Assembly: GCA_902806595.1 (NCBI GenBank)
Contig: CADCXC010000035.1
Location: forward strand, 868,001-932,000
Source: Pyrenopolyporus hunteri
Lineage: Eukaryota; Ascomycota; Sordariomycetes; Xylariales; Hypoxylaceae
Direction: 5' to 3'
DNA length: 64,000 nucleotides
Positions 46,618 through 58,086 of this stretch are shown here, one piece after another; within the stretch, counting starts at the first letter, position 1; the number at the start of each line of letters is the position of its first letter. A program made the translations under genes and the position numbers. The notes under the pieces are model-generated. The model ran no database searches, had not been told where the DNA came from, and saw only the letters and a list, made by a program, of their open reading frames with translations.

Positions 46618-47626
46618 GGTAGACGAAAGGCTTATGTTTTGGCATAAATGGCGCGGTTGCGGCTTGGTTCTAACACCTACAGTCGGCGTTATTGTTGTAG
46701 TTGTTACTGTCGTCGCAGAACTACATGTCAGGGTTAGGGTTATCTCCTAGGAGGGCATGTAGGTTCCGCCCTAGACGTACGTACCTAGGTACGTTGTAAA
46801 CAATTAGGTAACTAAAGCTATGTACCGAAGTACCTAGGTAGCCCCATCAATGTCCTGGGGCTAGTACAGCGAAGTAAAGGTTCCAGGTACATGTAACTTA
46901 TAACGGCTCCGGGTTGTCGCCTAGGAAAAAAAAAAAAACTAGAAAAGGATTAGTTAGTACCTAGGTACTACCTACCTGATTAGGTACCTTATACATGTAC
47001 AGTGCCAACCTATTCTACGTATGTACCTAGTGTACCTACATACCTAGGTAGGTGCGGGAGGTTATGTAACGTCGGTATTGTTTCCATGTACTTTAATCGA
47101 CTTTATATTAGTGCGTATTATATTTGCTGCAGCCAGTGTGGGTAGTACCCCGAGCTTGCTCAGTCTGCTGGTGCCGCGTACGATAGGTATATACCTTCAT
47201 ACATGGATGTACGCACGCCCTGCCTCCCATATCCACCTTCGACTTCCTCGCCCCCTTAAACAGAATATTATAGATTTGTCCAACAACACCACAGTCTCTA
47301 CTCATACCTGGCCATCTCACTAGCATCTAGAGCTGGGCGCTTCACCTTTCCTTTGACCCCCTTTCCCCCCCCGGCGTTCTCTTAATCTTGTCAATTCTAT
47401 ACATCTACTTGAGCTTACATCTATTTCGGGGGCAGCGCACCGTTGTCTTAGTATTCTTACTTTCTTCGCATTACATTAACTCGTTAATTATACTGCAATC
47501 TTTATCAGGAACACCGTTCTCTCTATGACACCGGCCGCCTCGTCGAAACTTGCTCGTCTCCCGCGCTCTAACTAGTGGCTGTGATTTTCCTGCCTCAATT
47601 ACATCGTCCTAGCCCAGCCGCCCATC
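46618..47626. repeat. Divergent promoter region of the Myb gene and GDT1
   Basis: It holds a telomere-repeat box (separate entry), CCTAGG/GGTACC words at 46770-47060, an A-run at 46925-46937, and a CT-rich leader before GDT1. No gene is supported. Confidence 0.7.
46731..46742 (+). promoter_or_regulatory. Telomere-repeat box (GGGTTA twice)
   Basis: GGGTTAGGGTTA stands 114 bases upstream of the ATG of the Myb/telobox gene. Relative to that gene it reads TAACCCTAACCC. It is two full telomeric units, a possible binding site for a TTAGGG-recognising Myb protein. A regulatory role is inferred. Confidence 0.55.
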
Positions 47627-49349
47627 ATGAGACTCTGCCGGCGACGAGCACCACTCGTTCTTCTGCTTCTACCGTCCCTCGCCCTCGTCACGTCCGCATT
47701 AGACACGAAATCCGGGAAAGATGTACCTGCCGCTGATACGGACACCGGCGCATTAATTCAATCGCCGCCTGACTCGAGCGCCGCGTCCTCAAAGACGGCC
47801 AAGTTCGAAATCGGTACTAAAAATGCCCCAGTGGACGGCAAGGATGGGAAGCCGCACGAGGGTCCCTTCGTAAGTACCGACAAGGGACGCAAGAAGGGAG
47901 ACGGCAATGATGCCATAGAACCTAAGCCTCTCCCCCCGTTGAAAGACAGGCCGGTAGATCCCACAATCATCGACGGAAAGAAGATACCCGAGAGCAATGA
48001 CGGCGTCATGGACGACCCCCACCGACAGCCCCCTAAGCAAGGCACCACTGGTACGGAAGGTGGCGTAAGCGAGAAGGACAAAGCTAGGAAAGCTAAAGAA
48101 GGGGAGACTGGAGAGAAAGTTGAGAACGTGCCCGAGACCCCGAAAGAGAAGCCGCCGTTGCCGCACAGCGAGCAGGAAAAGATCACAAGCGAAAAGGCTA
48201 ATAAGAAGGATAAGGGCAAGGTTGAGCTACACCAGACCCCGGAAGATGTCGCTGGGCTGGAGGTAGGGCCATGAATCTCGCTGCTGCCTATAGGATGTGC
48301 TGACTTGCTATGCAGAAACCATCAGACCTGCCAGGTAAACTACGCGAGGATCCAAACCCAGTTCCTGACTCGGCCAACAAAGATCACCTTGACGTGTCTA
48401 AGCCGACGAAATCCACTAGCAAGACATGGGAGGAAGAGAACGACGGCAACGACGGTATCATCCAACCTTTCCACTCTTTCTTTCTTTCCCTTACCATGAT
48501 TCTCTTCTCTGAAATTGGCGACAAGACATTCCTCGTCGCTGCGCTCATGGCTATGAAACACGACCGCATGGTTGTGTTCTCGGCCGCCTTTGGTGCCTTG
48601 CTTGTCATGACCGTCTTTTCTGCTGTGTTAGGCCATACGGTACCGGCTCTGATCCCAAAGAGGGTGACAGCCTTCTTGGCCGCGGGGCTCTTCTTTGTCT
48701 TTGGCGCAAAAATGTTGCGCGAGGGTATGGCCATGGACCCCAACGAAGGTGTCACAGCAGAGATGCAAGAGGTCGAGATGGAGCTTCAGGAGAAGGAGCA
48801 TCAAGCGCTGAAGCAAGGTAGACGACGCTCCTCATTATCTCCGTACGCCCTGGAAATGGGCCTCAGCCGTGACCGGAAGTCGAGATCGCAGTCGCGTTTT
48901 CCGACTCCGCCCCGCAGTCCCTCGACCTCCCCAAGCAGGAGCCTATCCCCCCAACGTGGATTACTCGGCGGATTCGGCATTGGCCTATCGAATCTCTTCT
49001 CTCTCCTGCTAAGTCCCGCGTGGGTGCAAACCTTCATCATGACGTTCTTGGGCGAATGGGGAGACCGTAGTCAGATTGCAACAATTGCCATGGCTGCTGG
49101 TCAAGACTACTGGTGGGTGACGCTGGGTGCTGTCCTTGGCCATGCATGCTGTACGGGTGTGGCCGTTCTCGGTGGGAGAGCCATCGCCGGGAAAGTTAGC
49201 CTAAAAGTTGGTAAGTTATAGTCGAGCTAGTGGACAGCCCCCTTTAACAACTTGATACTAACATAGCCACTCCATTAGTGACGGTAGGCGGTGCTATTGC
49301 ATTCCTAGTGTTTGGCTTCATCTACTTCGTCGAAGCTTTCTACGCGTAA
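47627..49349 (+). CDS. GDT1: Gdt1-family Ca2+/Mn2+:H+ antiporter (UPF0016)
   Basis: Three exons (47627-48262, 48316-49210, 49279-49349) join to about 533 residues. A signal peptide (MRLCRRRAPLVLLLLPSLAL) is followed by about 230 hydrophilic, Lys/Pro/Glu-rich residues, which would face the Golgi lumen or be removed. Six hydrophobic segments form two repeats, each with the signature ExGDxS/T: SEIGDKTF at about 277-284 and GEWGDRSQ at about 458-465. Between the repeats is a Ser/Arg/Pro-rich cytosolic loop (SRSQSRFPTPPRSPSTSPSR). Family: Gdt1/TMEM165 loads Ca2+ and Mn2+ into the Golgi, supporting glycosylation. For exon 3 the acceptor CCATTAG was preferred because it restores SLKVVTVGGAIAF; an upstream TAG would add four residues. 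The long luminal N-terminus is longer than in yeast. Confidence 0.93.
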
Positions 49350-50468
49350 TGACCCCTTCCTAATCCGTTCAACGGGACACTTCTCTCCCCGTCTACATGG
49401 ATCTGGTTCTACCCTGTTATAATGATTGCGCAGTGTTTTAATAGAAGGGGAACTAAGGGCGGTCCTTCGATTCCTACCGAGTTTTCCTGGAAGAGAAGCG
49501 TAGCTAGCAGCGTGGGTTTCACAACGGTGAAGGGAGTCGATTGATACGTGACGGTTGTAAATTTAGGTACCTATGCAATGCGGCTGGCTCATGAAAATCA
49601 AGCCTGGTACACGGTGGATGTGGGATAGGTCGTTGCATGGACGGAGTTTGGCATATAAAATGAGCAGGCTCGTCAACAGGGGGTGCTCAAGACAGCCGTC
49701 GTTAATCACGACATGTAAAATCATCAGACACACTTACGTCCGAAACGGCGGTCCTTCGCGTATCGTCGGCCTGGGAGACACGAACTGCTAAATAATTGCA
49801 ATCTGCGTATACTAGGCTACGAGTATAGTCCGGGCGTCCATAGTGACGAACTCTTCACGCTAGCGATATTCGATCATCTATTCACAGTATATATACCTAA
49901 GTACCTATATAAGGAGGTCATATATATATATATATAGAGAGAGAGAGAAGTATATATGGAGAGACAGGTATGTATAGCCGAGGGTGGAATGATATGCCCA
50001 GACTATATGCACCTGCATATAGGTAACCCATCTACATGGACATGAGCGAGTCCATATAGATAAGGCAGGCCTCACCCCATCCGGTACCCCATCCCCCCCT
50101 TACATTCCTGGAAGCTACGGACAACATATGCCACACAGTCTTGGTACGGGCGTCCTCTTTGCGACATTCAAAGATGTCCAGTACAACTACGCTGGTGACG
50201 TGAAACGAGTACGTGAAAACGCCAAGGTAAGGGAATGGTGGGCCATGCCGGATGGGTCCTAAAGGGTGAGCGGTCCTAAATCCCACCGTTGCAGGAAATA
50301 CCCCGAGGCAACTAACCAGAGCCCCACCGTAGATCTCAGCATCGAGCGCTCAGAGCAGCCAGTGTTCATGACATTGGATTCTGTGACGGAATAAGAGTGA
50401 CTGGCTAACTTCCGCATTCCGGTCCGCCGCCTGTTAATCAGTGGCCTGGATGCGTGGTAGACTATACC
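49350..50468. other. Convergent intergenic space with TA/GA microsatellite
   Basis: At 49921-49948 a TA run passes into a GA run. A few TACCTA words are nearby. Frames at 49573-49791 and 50032-50286 show no motif. Nothing else is supported. Confidence 0.6.
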
Positions 50469-51076
50469 TCACTTCCACAATCCAAAGAAGCCGCCGAGAA
50501 CACCCGGGCCGCCGCCGCCGCCACCGCCATCGCCGCCACCACCATCGCGCCTCCTGGCCTCACTCCGGATCCAGTTCTCCAAGAAGGACCTATCGGCTAG
50601 TTTCCTCCCATCAGTTATCCTAGCGCGCACTTGAGCTTCTCCGGCATCGAAGCTAAGCAGGGTAGGTATGGAATTAACCATATAGTCCATGCTGAGCGCA
50701 CTGCTCATAACGTCGGGGGCGTCGAAATGAACCTCGCAGTATCCGATACCACCCTCAGCCTCGCCCACGCCGGACTCGACGATGGATTTAAGGAGCGGAG
50801 ATACGGCGCGGCACGTAGCACACCATGAAGTAGTCCAGAGGGTGATGAGAGGGGTCCGCGAGGAGGAGGACAGGAGCTGATAAGTATGCAAATCATCTGG
50901 TCGTCGGACGCTGACGCGGAGGGTCAGTAATAGAGTAAGCGGACAAGCGTGGCGTGCAGTGAGGGCCCCAGCAACAAACTGCGATGATTGACCGGCAGGA
51001 TCCGAATCCCCTTTACTTACGAAGCGTATATCTGATTAGTACTAGCGAGGCGACGTGACGCAGAAAACGCCCGCAT
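50469..51076 (-). CDS. Thioredoxin-like protein, probably mitochondrial
   Basis: Exon 1 51076-51021 and exon 2 50910-50469 (intron 110 nt, branch TTACTGAC) encode about 165 residues. The N-terminus (MRAFSASRRLASTNQIYAS) looks like a mitochondrial presequence. A thioredoxin fold follows: PLITLWTTSWCATCRAV with the redox pair Cys49 and Cys52, then GYCEVHFDAPDVMSSALSMD and the cis-proline-type NSIPTLLSFDAGE. The active site is CATC rather than the classical CGPC, so the redox potential may differ. The C-terminus is Gly/Asp-rich (GGGGDGGGGGGGP) and ends GGFFGLWK. The function is inferred from the fold, and the protein partner is unknown. The start was chosen because no ATG lies in exon 2 before the fold. 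Confidence 0.82.
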
Positions 51077-51971
51077 CGTCAGAGATCGGCAGAAAGCCTT
51101 TGATGCCGGTAATAATGTCGTAGACCGCATAGTCGTTCGAACGCTTTCCTAGCAGAGGTTGGTTTAATACTGCAAACAGAATAAAATAGGTAAATACCTA
51201 TATAGGTGGCCTATATAAGAAGGTATACAAGGCAGGTAAGCATGGATATACGTAGGTAGGTAAGGTACGTAGGTAGGTAGTTTTCAAAAGTTCTTGTCCA
51301 TGCCACCAATTGCGAACCAAGTGCTAGGTACCATGGGTTATAATGGATATCGACTAATTTATAGCGGGCGTTATTTAGATCTTAGCGTGCCTACATGATA
51401 TAATAACGGTGCTACTTACCATAAAGTGGTACCTAAGCCAGCTGACGATTATGGGCTTCGTCTCACCACAGGTAGACGGACCTCTTACCTATAAACCTCC
51501 CAACTCACCGGGTTGCGAGATGGGCCGCGAATGTGTATATCAAGTATGTACATGTATAGGTATGTATAGGTATGTATAGGTATGTATGTATACAAATATA
51601 TGTAGGTACCTATATATTATATCTACATAGGTATGTATAACGCCACACGAGTTGTTACGCACGGCGTTACGCATAGAAAAGCTTCACCAGGCGCCACGAA
51701 TTCCATAGCAATATTTATAGACATAGGTATCTAGGTATATATCCCAACCACGCGCGTTCCCATATAATACCAGTAGTCACCTTAAGGATACAATATAGTA
51801 CCTAGGTAAGGGGTAAATAAATTACGCCACGCCGTAATAACATGTAGGACGGAACTATTTCCGGAGGCCCATCATAGGTATCTTAGACCCGGCCAAGATA
51901 TATACCTACCTAATCAATCCCGGCCCCATCACCCCAAGCCACGTTCTCAAGCACTAAACACCGAGCGTTGC
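51077..51971. repeat. Intergenic space with palindromic words and GGTATGTAT repeats
   Basis: This lies between the thioredoxin-like gene and the MFS gene. TACCTA/TAGGTA words occur at 51190-51275 and 51540-51910. Around 51555-51590 an AGGTATGTAT unit is repeated about four times. No gene is supported. Confidence 0.7.
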
Positions 51972-54575
51972 CTAATATTTCTCCATGAAGTTTTTACGCA
52001 CAGTCCACATGCGAGCCCGCTTGCCGTAGATGTACATGGGTATTGTGAACAGGAGCAGGATGAGCTGGATTATGCCGATCCAGATGAAAACAGTCTTGGA
52101 GCCGTCGTGCGTAAGCCATTCGGTGACAAACAGGCTGAATACTAGCCCGTGGAATATGTTCTTGCTAAAATTCAGAGTGACCAATGCTTCTCCGGCGTAC
52201 TGTCGGTAGCTATCGACGCAAAACGTGATGGATGTCGTGGATCCTAGCGAGCAGCCAAACGAGACTACTCCAAAGAACATGGTCGGGACAATCCAGGCAT
52301 CGTTCTCATACGCGGACCATCCGAAACCCATCAGCCCGATGACAGTCGTCACAGCTACCGGCGCCGCCATTACAAGCCGAAACTCGGGCTCGTAGAGGCC
52401 ACCATTCCTACGTGCCATCGCCCTAACAATAACATCGCTGACTTTTCCGGCCACGGCTGTGCCTAGTACGCCACCTACAAAGGGAGATATGTAAACAAGG
52501 CCCGTTTGCAAAGCGTTGAACCGATACACGCCCTCGCGATAGATAACAGCAACGGATTCCGAAATGACTATCAGCCAGCCAATGGAACAGGCGTATATCG
52601 CGGCCGACCACAAAACGGAAGGGTAGGAGAAGAGGATTAAAGGACGAATAGCTACTTTCCACCACTTATCTTGATTTAGTCGTCCATGATGTATTTTCAG
52701 CTGCTGAGTAAACGATTTGGGTGGCGCATTCCGTAAGGCATGCGTATAAGCCTGCCCTCCAGTTATCGTCGCTAAGTTTGAGAACGATGCTTTCTCGCTC
52801 TCGGTATCAGAATGGATCGCCCCGGGTATCAGACGGGTCGGGCGCCCTTCTTCCACCCGGAAATAACCATCGGACGAATTCCTCTGATACGGTGAGTTAA
52901 AGGTGCGCGTATCCGGCGTCAACGGGTTAGGACGACCTGGGTCTTCCCAATTGACCCTTGACCGTGCGCTGCCGTACGATTGTGTGCGGCTAGCCGTCGG
53001 ACGAGGAGTGGACGGGAAATCCTCCACCTCGGCCGTCAGTTCTGCAGGTGCCGGCTCCCGATTGCCTCTAGATCCATCCTCGGCCTCCGGCCCGGCCGCA
53101 GAGACGCTCGCTATATCTGACGCGGTTAGGGTATTACGTGCAGGCCCCGAATCTTCTGCTGGCTCCACGCCAGGACTTGGGGCAAATCCAACGTGGGCTT
53201 TCTTCTGCCGCGGCTGTGGGATCGGAGACGCAGCCTCACGACGAGTCTCTTCGCTTTTCTCTTCGTTTGCAACCCCCGGAGGTCCGTCGCCATCAAGGCC
53301 AGCGCCCCCGTCTATTTGGGGCTTCGAGGCTTTTCGGGTGGAAGATATCCTGCTGAAAAGAGTAGGCCGTCTTGTGTGCCTGCGTGACCTTGGTATCGGC
53401 GTTCTGTCCCAAAAGGTCTCAGGGACGAAGAAGAACAGCAGAGTGCCGCAAAAGCCGACAACCATGGCAAGGATCCTGAAGAACATCATGTTAGCATAAA
53501 CGTTGGAGCAGCATAGACACCTAAAATCACACCGGCACTATGGGTCTACATTAACTCACCAAAATACCCAACGCCACCCGAGACTCTCGATTATAGCAGC
53601 GCTGACAAGAGGAACCAGATTTTTTCCGCCCAGCAATAGCAAAGTATATACACCAATACGGTACGCTCTCTCATGCAAGAAGAATATCTCGGCGATGGTA
53701 GCAGACGGAAGGCATTCGACTGGACTGACAGCAATCCCCTGAAAAATCCGGGCCAATATGAGCGAGATAAAATTAGGCGAAAGGGCGCACCATACAGCCG
53801 ATATAACAAAGAGTATTGCACTGCAAAGGTAGATCGGGCGCTTTCCGAATAGAATAGCTGTTGGTGAGAATATGACACAGCCGATTCCAAGACCCATCAT
53901 ATACAAACCCGTGGTAAGCGACACATCGGCGACGTTAATGTGGTAATCTAATAAGAGAATCAGTAAAAGAGAAAGGGGAACCTCTGAGGATCGAGAAGAG
54001 TTGCGGGTAGTTGGGTGGACATAGAGATTTCCAGTACATACCGCTCGAGACATCTGTGAACCCCGCTGCAATAATGGGCGTCGTTCCGCCTCCAACCATG
54101 CAGTAAAGGCCCAAGGAAAGCAAAGCAGAATCACGGCGCCACGTCGGCCAGTTCAGGGGGTCGTTGTGCGAGTCATCTGGCTGCGGATCCAGGATGATCT
54201 GCCCGTCCTTGGTCTTTTTCTTCTCGTCTTGCTCATCAGGCACTGGCTGCGGTGGTGGTGGTTGGAAGAAGCCGGTGGGAAGAGAAGAGTGTGATGTCCT
54301 AGCCGGAGCGTTTCGGAGACCAAGCGGCTCATTTCGACCCTGAGCAAGGAGCAAGACGGATCCTATAGTATGAAATGTTAGAAGGTTCGACTCAGCCGTT
54401 AAACCATTCCAAGCCGTGTCGACTTGCCTGGGACCTCGATAGTCTCCTTGTCATTCAACATTCCCATATTCCATTTCGACTTTTCATGGCTCCGATCCTC
54501 GCCATCGGCATTGGCCTTCCTACGGAAGAATACATTCCGTAGGTTATCCAGCGCCGTTTTCTCCGCCTGCGCCAT
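51972..54575 (-). CDS. Major facilitator superfamily transporter (DHA1/Hol1-like)
   Basis: Four exons (54575-54428, 54362-54042, 53947-53560, 53475-51972) join in phase to about 786 residues. Seen: KWNMGMLNDKETIEVPG|SVLL, the fungal signature NDPLNWPTWRRD, then transmembrane segments, with LILARIFQGIAVSPVECLPS in the middle and SLGWRWVFWILAMVVGFCG. After VPETFWDRTP comes a very long cytosolic loop of about 230 residues (Ser/Pro/Glu-rich). Six further transmembrane helices follow, including VYISPFVGGVLGTAVAGKVSD. It is a proton-driven exporter or importer of small molecules. Substrate is unknown; Hol1-like members move polyamines, drugs or histidinol. The first intron uses a GC donor (CAG|GCAAGT), needed to keep the frame and the conserved VPG|S junction. 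Confidence 0.88.
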
Positions 54576-56772
54576 ACTTCCCAGGCGTACTCGGCAAGTA
54601 GGCGTTCTCCTAACAACGTCGAAGCTTTGCCTCTACAAATTAAGCGATATCCCGAGGACACAGACGCCTACTTGGCCGTATCTTAGGTATTCGGTAGACG
54701 ACGACTAAGAAGTGGTCACAAGCCCAAGCTCTCGGAAAGCGTCAACTCATGCGGAAGGACCCTATAATACCTTTTTTTCGACAGGGCAAGAGCAGAGGTA
54801 TGGAGACGTCTTGCAAACAATCGAAGATACCAAAGCTCTTGATATACGAGTTCACCTTCCCACGCCGAGACGAAACGGCGACAGCCCCACCAGCAGTACC
54901 AGCAGCACCAGCAGCAGCAGCGAACGTGATCAACCATCCAAGGAATTATGGATTCGCGAGCAAGCCTTGCCTAGTGGGAGTAGCGGGCTTATGATAGCAG
55001 GTCACGCTAGACCAATGAGAAAGCAGGATAGATCCTTATATGGGGTTTTGTCGTTGGAGTTCGGCTTGCATTGCGCAGGTGATCAGGCGGCGATGGGCAC
55101 ATGGGACAGGCCAAATCGCCGCCATCCGCCCCTAGGATGGCGCGGCTCTCTTGTCGAGGGGGGTGTAGGTGGGGGGATATACCTAAGGTAGGTGGTATCT
55201 ATATACTGTATATTATACCTACCTAGGTACCCAAGGCAGGTATATACCAGGTAAGTAAATAAACACATTTTGCGAGCTATTTTCATAAATGACTCGTCCC
55301 CGCGTAAGAAATCATGAGCAAAAAAAAGTAAAGCACCTAGGTATACCCTTAACCTTACGCACCTAGTAGTCCATTAGCCGGCCACTTAGTTTTCAAGCTT
55401 CGATGGGCTGGCCAGCTACCATGAAAGGAGAAACATACAATTAAATGGTACGGGGATAACATCGTAAGGTAGGTGAGGTGCATGGGGGAAGATAGGCATT
55501 GATTGGCAAGGAAATAGGTAGGCATATGTGAGCCGCTGAAAGCGTCCGGCGGGGGAAGAAATGTCGATCACGGATGTCATTGTCATTGCCCAAGCCTATC
55601 CCTACCGACCAGACGCTATTTACTGTTGGAACCGCGGGGGCAGCTGGGGGTGAACCGTCTATTTAGCTAGGTACCATGGGTACATCTTGTTCCTGCCATA
55701 TAATCAGCCTTGTCACCGGGCCCCTCCTGCTAATGTAGTATGACGGCACCGTACATAGAATAGCGCATACACCATACTCATTATATGGTACGCTCGGCCA
55801 CCCAAGCAGAAGGACGTCAAAAAAAGTGGCGCACTACCAAAACGCTTCAATTCCATCAATATCAAACCGTACTTTAATATTTTATCTTTAATCTCGAATA
55901 TTCATATTATTATCTTGTTTCAAAATTTTAAAAATTGTATAAACTATTATATAAATTATAAATATGTTATAATAATTAATTTTTAATATTTTATTTATTT
56001 TTTGGACGGATATAAATTTTATCATTTTAAGTCCCTTAGTATTTATTGTTACGGGGTACGCCAGTTATTTTGACGTCCTTCTGCCAAGGTAACCCAAGGT
56101 ATCACTCACCGTACCATTCAGCCATTGTAGTACGGTACTTATCCGAGCAAGATCCACTAGAGGTACTTGCGTATGTACCTGCCACACATAAACACCTTCT
56201 TGCATGGTACGTATTTGGAAGGAAACTTGCAATTTTCAAGATTCACGATGGATACGTCCTTACCTATAGGTGCCTGACATCAGGTTCCCAGGCATTTGAG
56301 GGCACGCCGAAAATTTCGAATTCCTGGCGGAAATACACAAAGCGAATTTCATACCTCAATCCTTTCTGGTATTGCCCCAGCATCACCGTCGAACTGGGTA
56401 CCTATATCCATTCTACCTAACCACCTCTACTGTATGTATTGTTAGAGCCGTAGATCCCACTCCTCTCAGGCACGCCCATTCCCCTCCGTCACTCCATCCG
56501 CCTTCTACCGTATTCACGCCAAATACTATGCACTATAATAGCGCCCATATAGCCCTGTCTATGCATACATAGCTATGTAGCAGATACACGTCTATATAGA
56601 TCCAACTATTAACGATGGGGAAAGGTGTCGTCGCCCAACATCCGATCCAGATCTCGTTGGCAACCCACAAGCGGTGGCCGTGGTAATAGAAGCACTCACT
56701 GATGATGTACCTTTTAGATAGATTTTCACTCCGTTGACCACCCCAAATCTGGCGGTCTCAGCATCTCATATC
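54576..56772. other. Long intergenic region before ELP6
   Basis: The frame at 54712-55191 (+) is Ser/Thr/Glu-rich through CAG/ACC repeats and has no motif, so it is not called. TACCTAGGTA words occur near 55180-55245. An AT-rich island lies at 55860-56040 (separate entry). The frame at 56046-56420 shows nothing recognisable. Confidence 0.5.
55860..56040. repeat. AT-rich island, RIP-like
   Basis: About 180 bases consist mostly of A and T (ATATTTTATCTTT, TTATATAAATTATAAA and the like), sharply bounded. It is similar in look to the island at 2591-2890. It is probably a remnant of a repeat degraded by RIP; that is inferred from composition. Confidence 0.55.
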
Positions 56773-57711
56773 ATGACATCGCGAATTCCCGAATTCCTTG
56801 ATAGCTGTCTGCGCCTCCCACCCGAGACGTCTCTCGTCCTCGTTAGTGGCGTTCTAGGGTCGAGTACGAATTGGCTCGTTCTCCGCTACCTCTATTCCCT
56901 GCTTTCAACCAAGTCTAGCCCCATAGCCGGAGAAGATGGCCCCGCGTCGCCGAGCACATGGGACACAGGCGTAGTTCTCATCAGCTTTCTACGCGACTAT
57001 ACTTTCTGGAAGGATGGCGCTGGAAAACTCGGCGTAGACCTCGATACGTTAAGCCGACAAGGCAGTTTTATATTTATCGACGGTATCCTTGGCTTGTTCC
57101 ATACGCCACATAACCACGCTCCGAGAAGTGGCGCCGGAACAAAAGTCCTGCGTACCGCTACACTGCAGTATTTACAAAAAGAACTCGAAGACGCCGTCAC
57201 CCAAATCCAGCAGTCTGCTCCAGGGCGGAGAGTTATCCTGGTTGCTGACCAGCTAGACCTTCTCCTGGCTACATCCGGGAATATCTCGAGCCAAGGATTA
57301 CGGGAGATGTTGCTTAATATTCGCGAGGTAAGTCACTTTGGAGAAACATGACCCAGATACATACCCCCCCGCGCTATAGCATTCCTAGCCTATACCAACG
57401 GTTAATAATAAGTTCAATAGAAAGTACACTCATCCATTGTCACTGTATCGACAGATGAACCGTTGATGTCGTCGCAAACGACATTGTTAGAAAAGGAGCA
57501 CGCTGCACTCGTTGTGTCGTTGGCCCACGACGCCTACATAGTCACTAGTTTGAGAATGCTGGATACGGGGGCAGCCAGAGATGTTAGCGGCGTCATAAGA
57601 TTAACTCCGGGTGGTGGATATGATGGCAAAGACGAAGCAGTCCAGCGGCGGGAATTCTTGTATTTTGTGGCTAACGACGGGGGGGCGCGAGTCTTCGACC
57701 GTGGTCAATGA
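56773..57711 (+). CDS. ELP6: Elongator complex subunit Elp6
   Basis: Exon 1 56773-57327 and exon 2 57421-57711 join in phase (donor GTAAGT) to about 281 residues. Seen: RLPPETSLVLVSGVLGSSTN with LVLRYLYSLL, the RecA-like core VVLISFLRDYTFWKDGAGKL, the block LGVDLDTLSRQGSFIFIDGI, then RRVILVADQLDLLLATSG. In exon 2 come HAALVVSLAHDAYIVTSLRM and GVIRLTPGG. Elp4, Elp5 and Elp6 form a RecA-like hexamer that binds tRNA. Elongator modifies wobble uridines. The Walker A motif is degenerate (GVLGSSTN), as is normal in Elp6. The first ATG in frame is 56773; the frame is open upstream without one. It converges with RPL37. Confidence 0.87.
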
Positions 57712-58086
57712 CGGTATACAACCGCCACCTTTCTGACACGCCCGGATACCCAGGCCCGAGTTTAGAGAGTTGGAACAGCTCCCTGCGGGCCTATCTGGGA
57801 GCCAGCATATTGGCAACCCTTAGATAGGTTTTAGAAGACACTCTGCCCCCTCCAGAGCACGGTATCCTCAGAACCCGCGAATGTTTAGCAGTTCTCACTC
57901 CATAGAGATCAGAGGGGTCCATAAAGGTTATCAGATCATGATGCCATTTTTGGTCGGAAATGCTAGCGTAACACTTCCGCCGAACTCAAGATATTTACGA
58001 GTCCGTGATGAGCCAGTCCAAATGTCAGAAACACCGTTCCCTTGCCACGCCACTGCCCTCATCCACCATCCCCACCAACGCATACT
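57712..58086. other. Convergent intergenic space
   Basis: These 375 bases hold the 3' ends of ELP6 and RPL37. The plus-strand frame at 57881-58582 is antisense to RPL37 and is not a gene. Confidence 0.7.

Noticed and set aside
54712..55191. Ser/Thr/Pro-rich frame of about 159 codons
   Set aside because: Mostly translated CAG/ACC trinucleotide repeat, with no domain.
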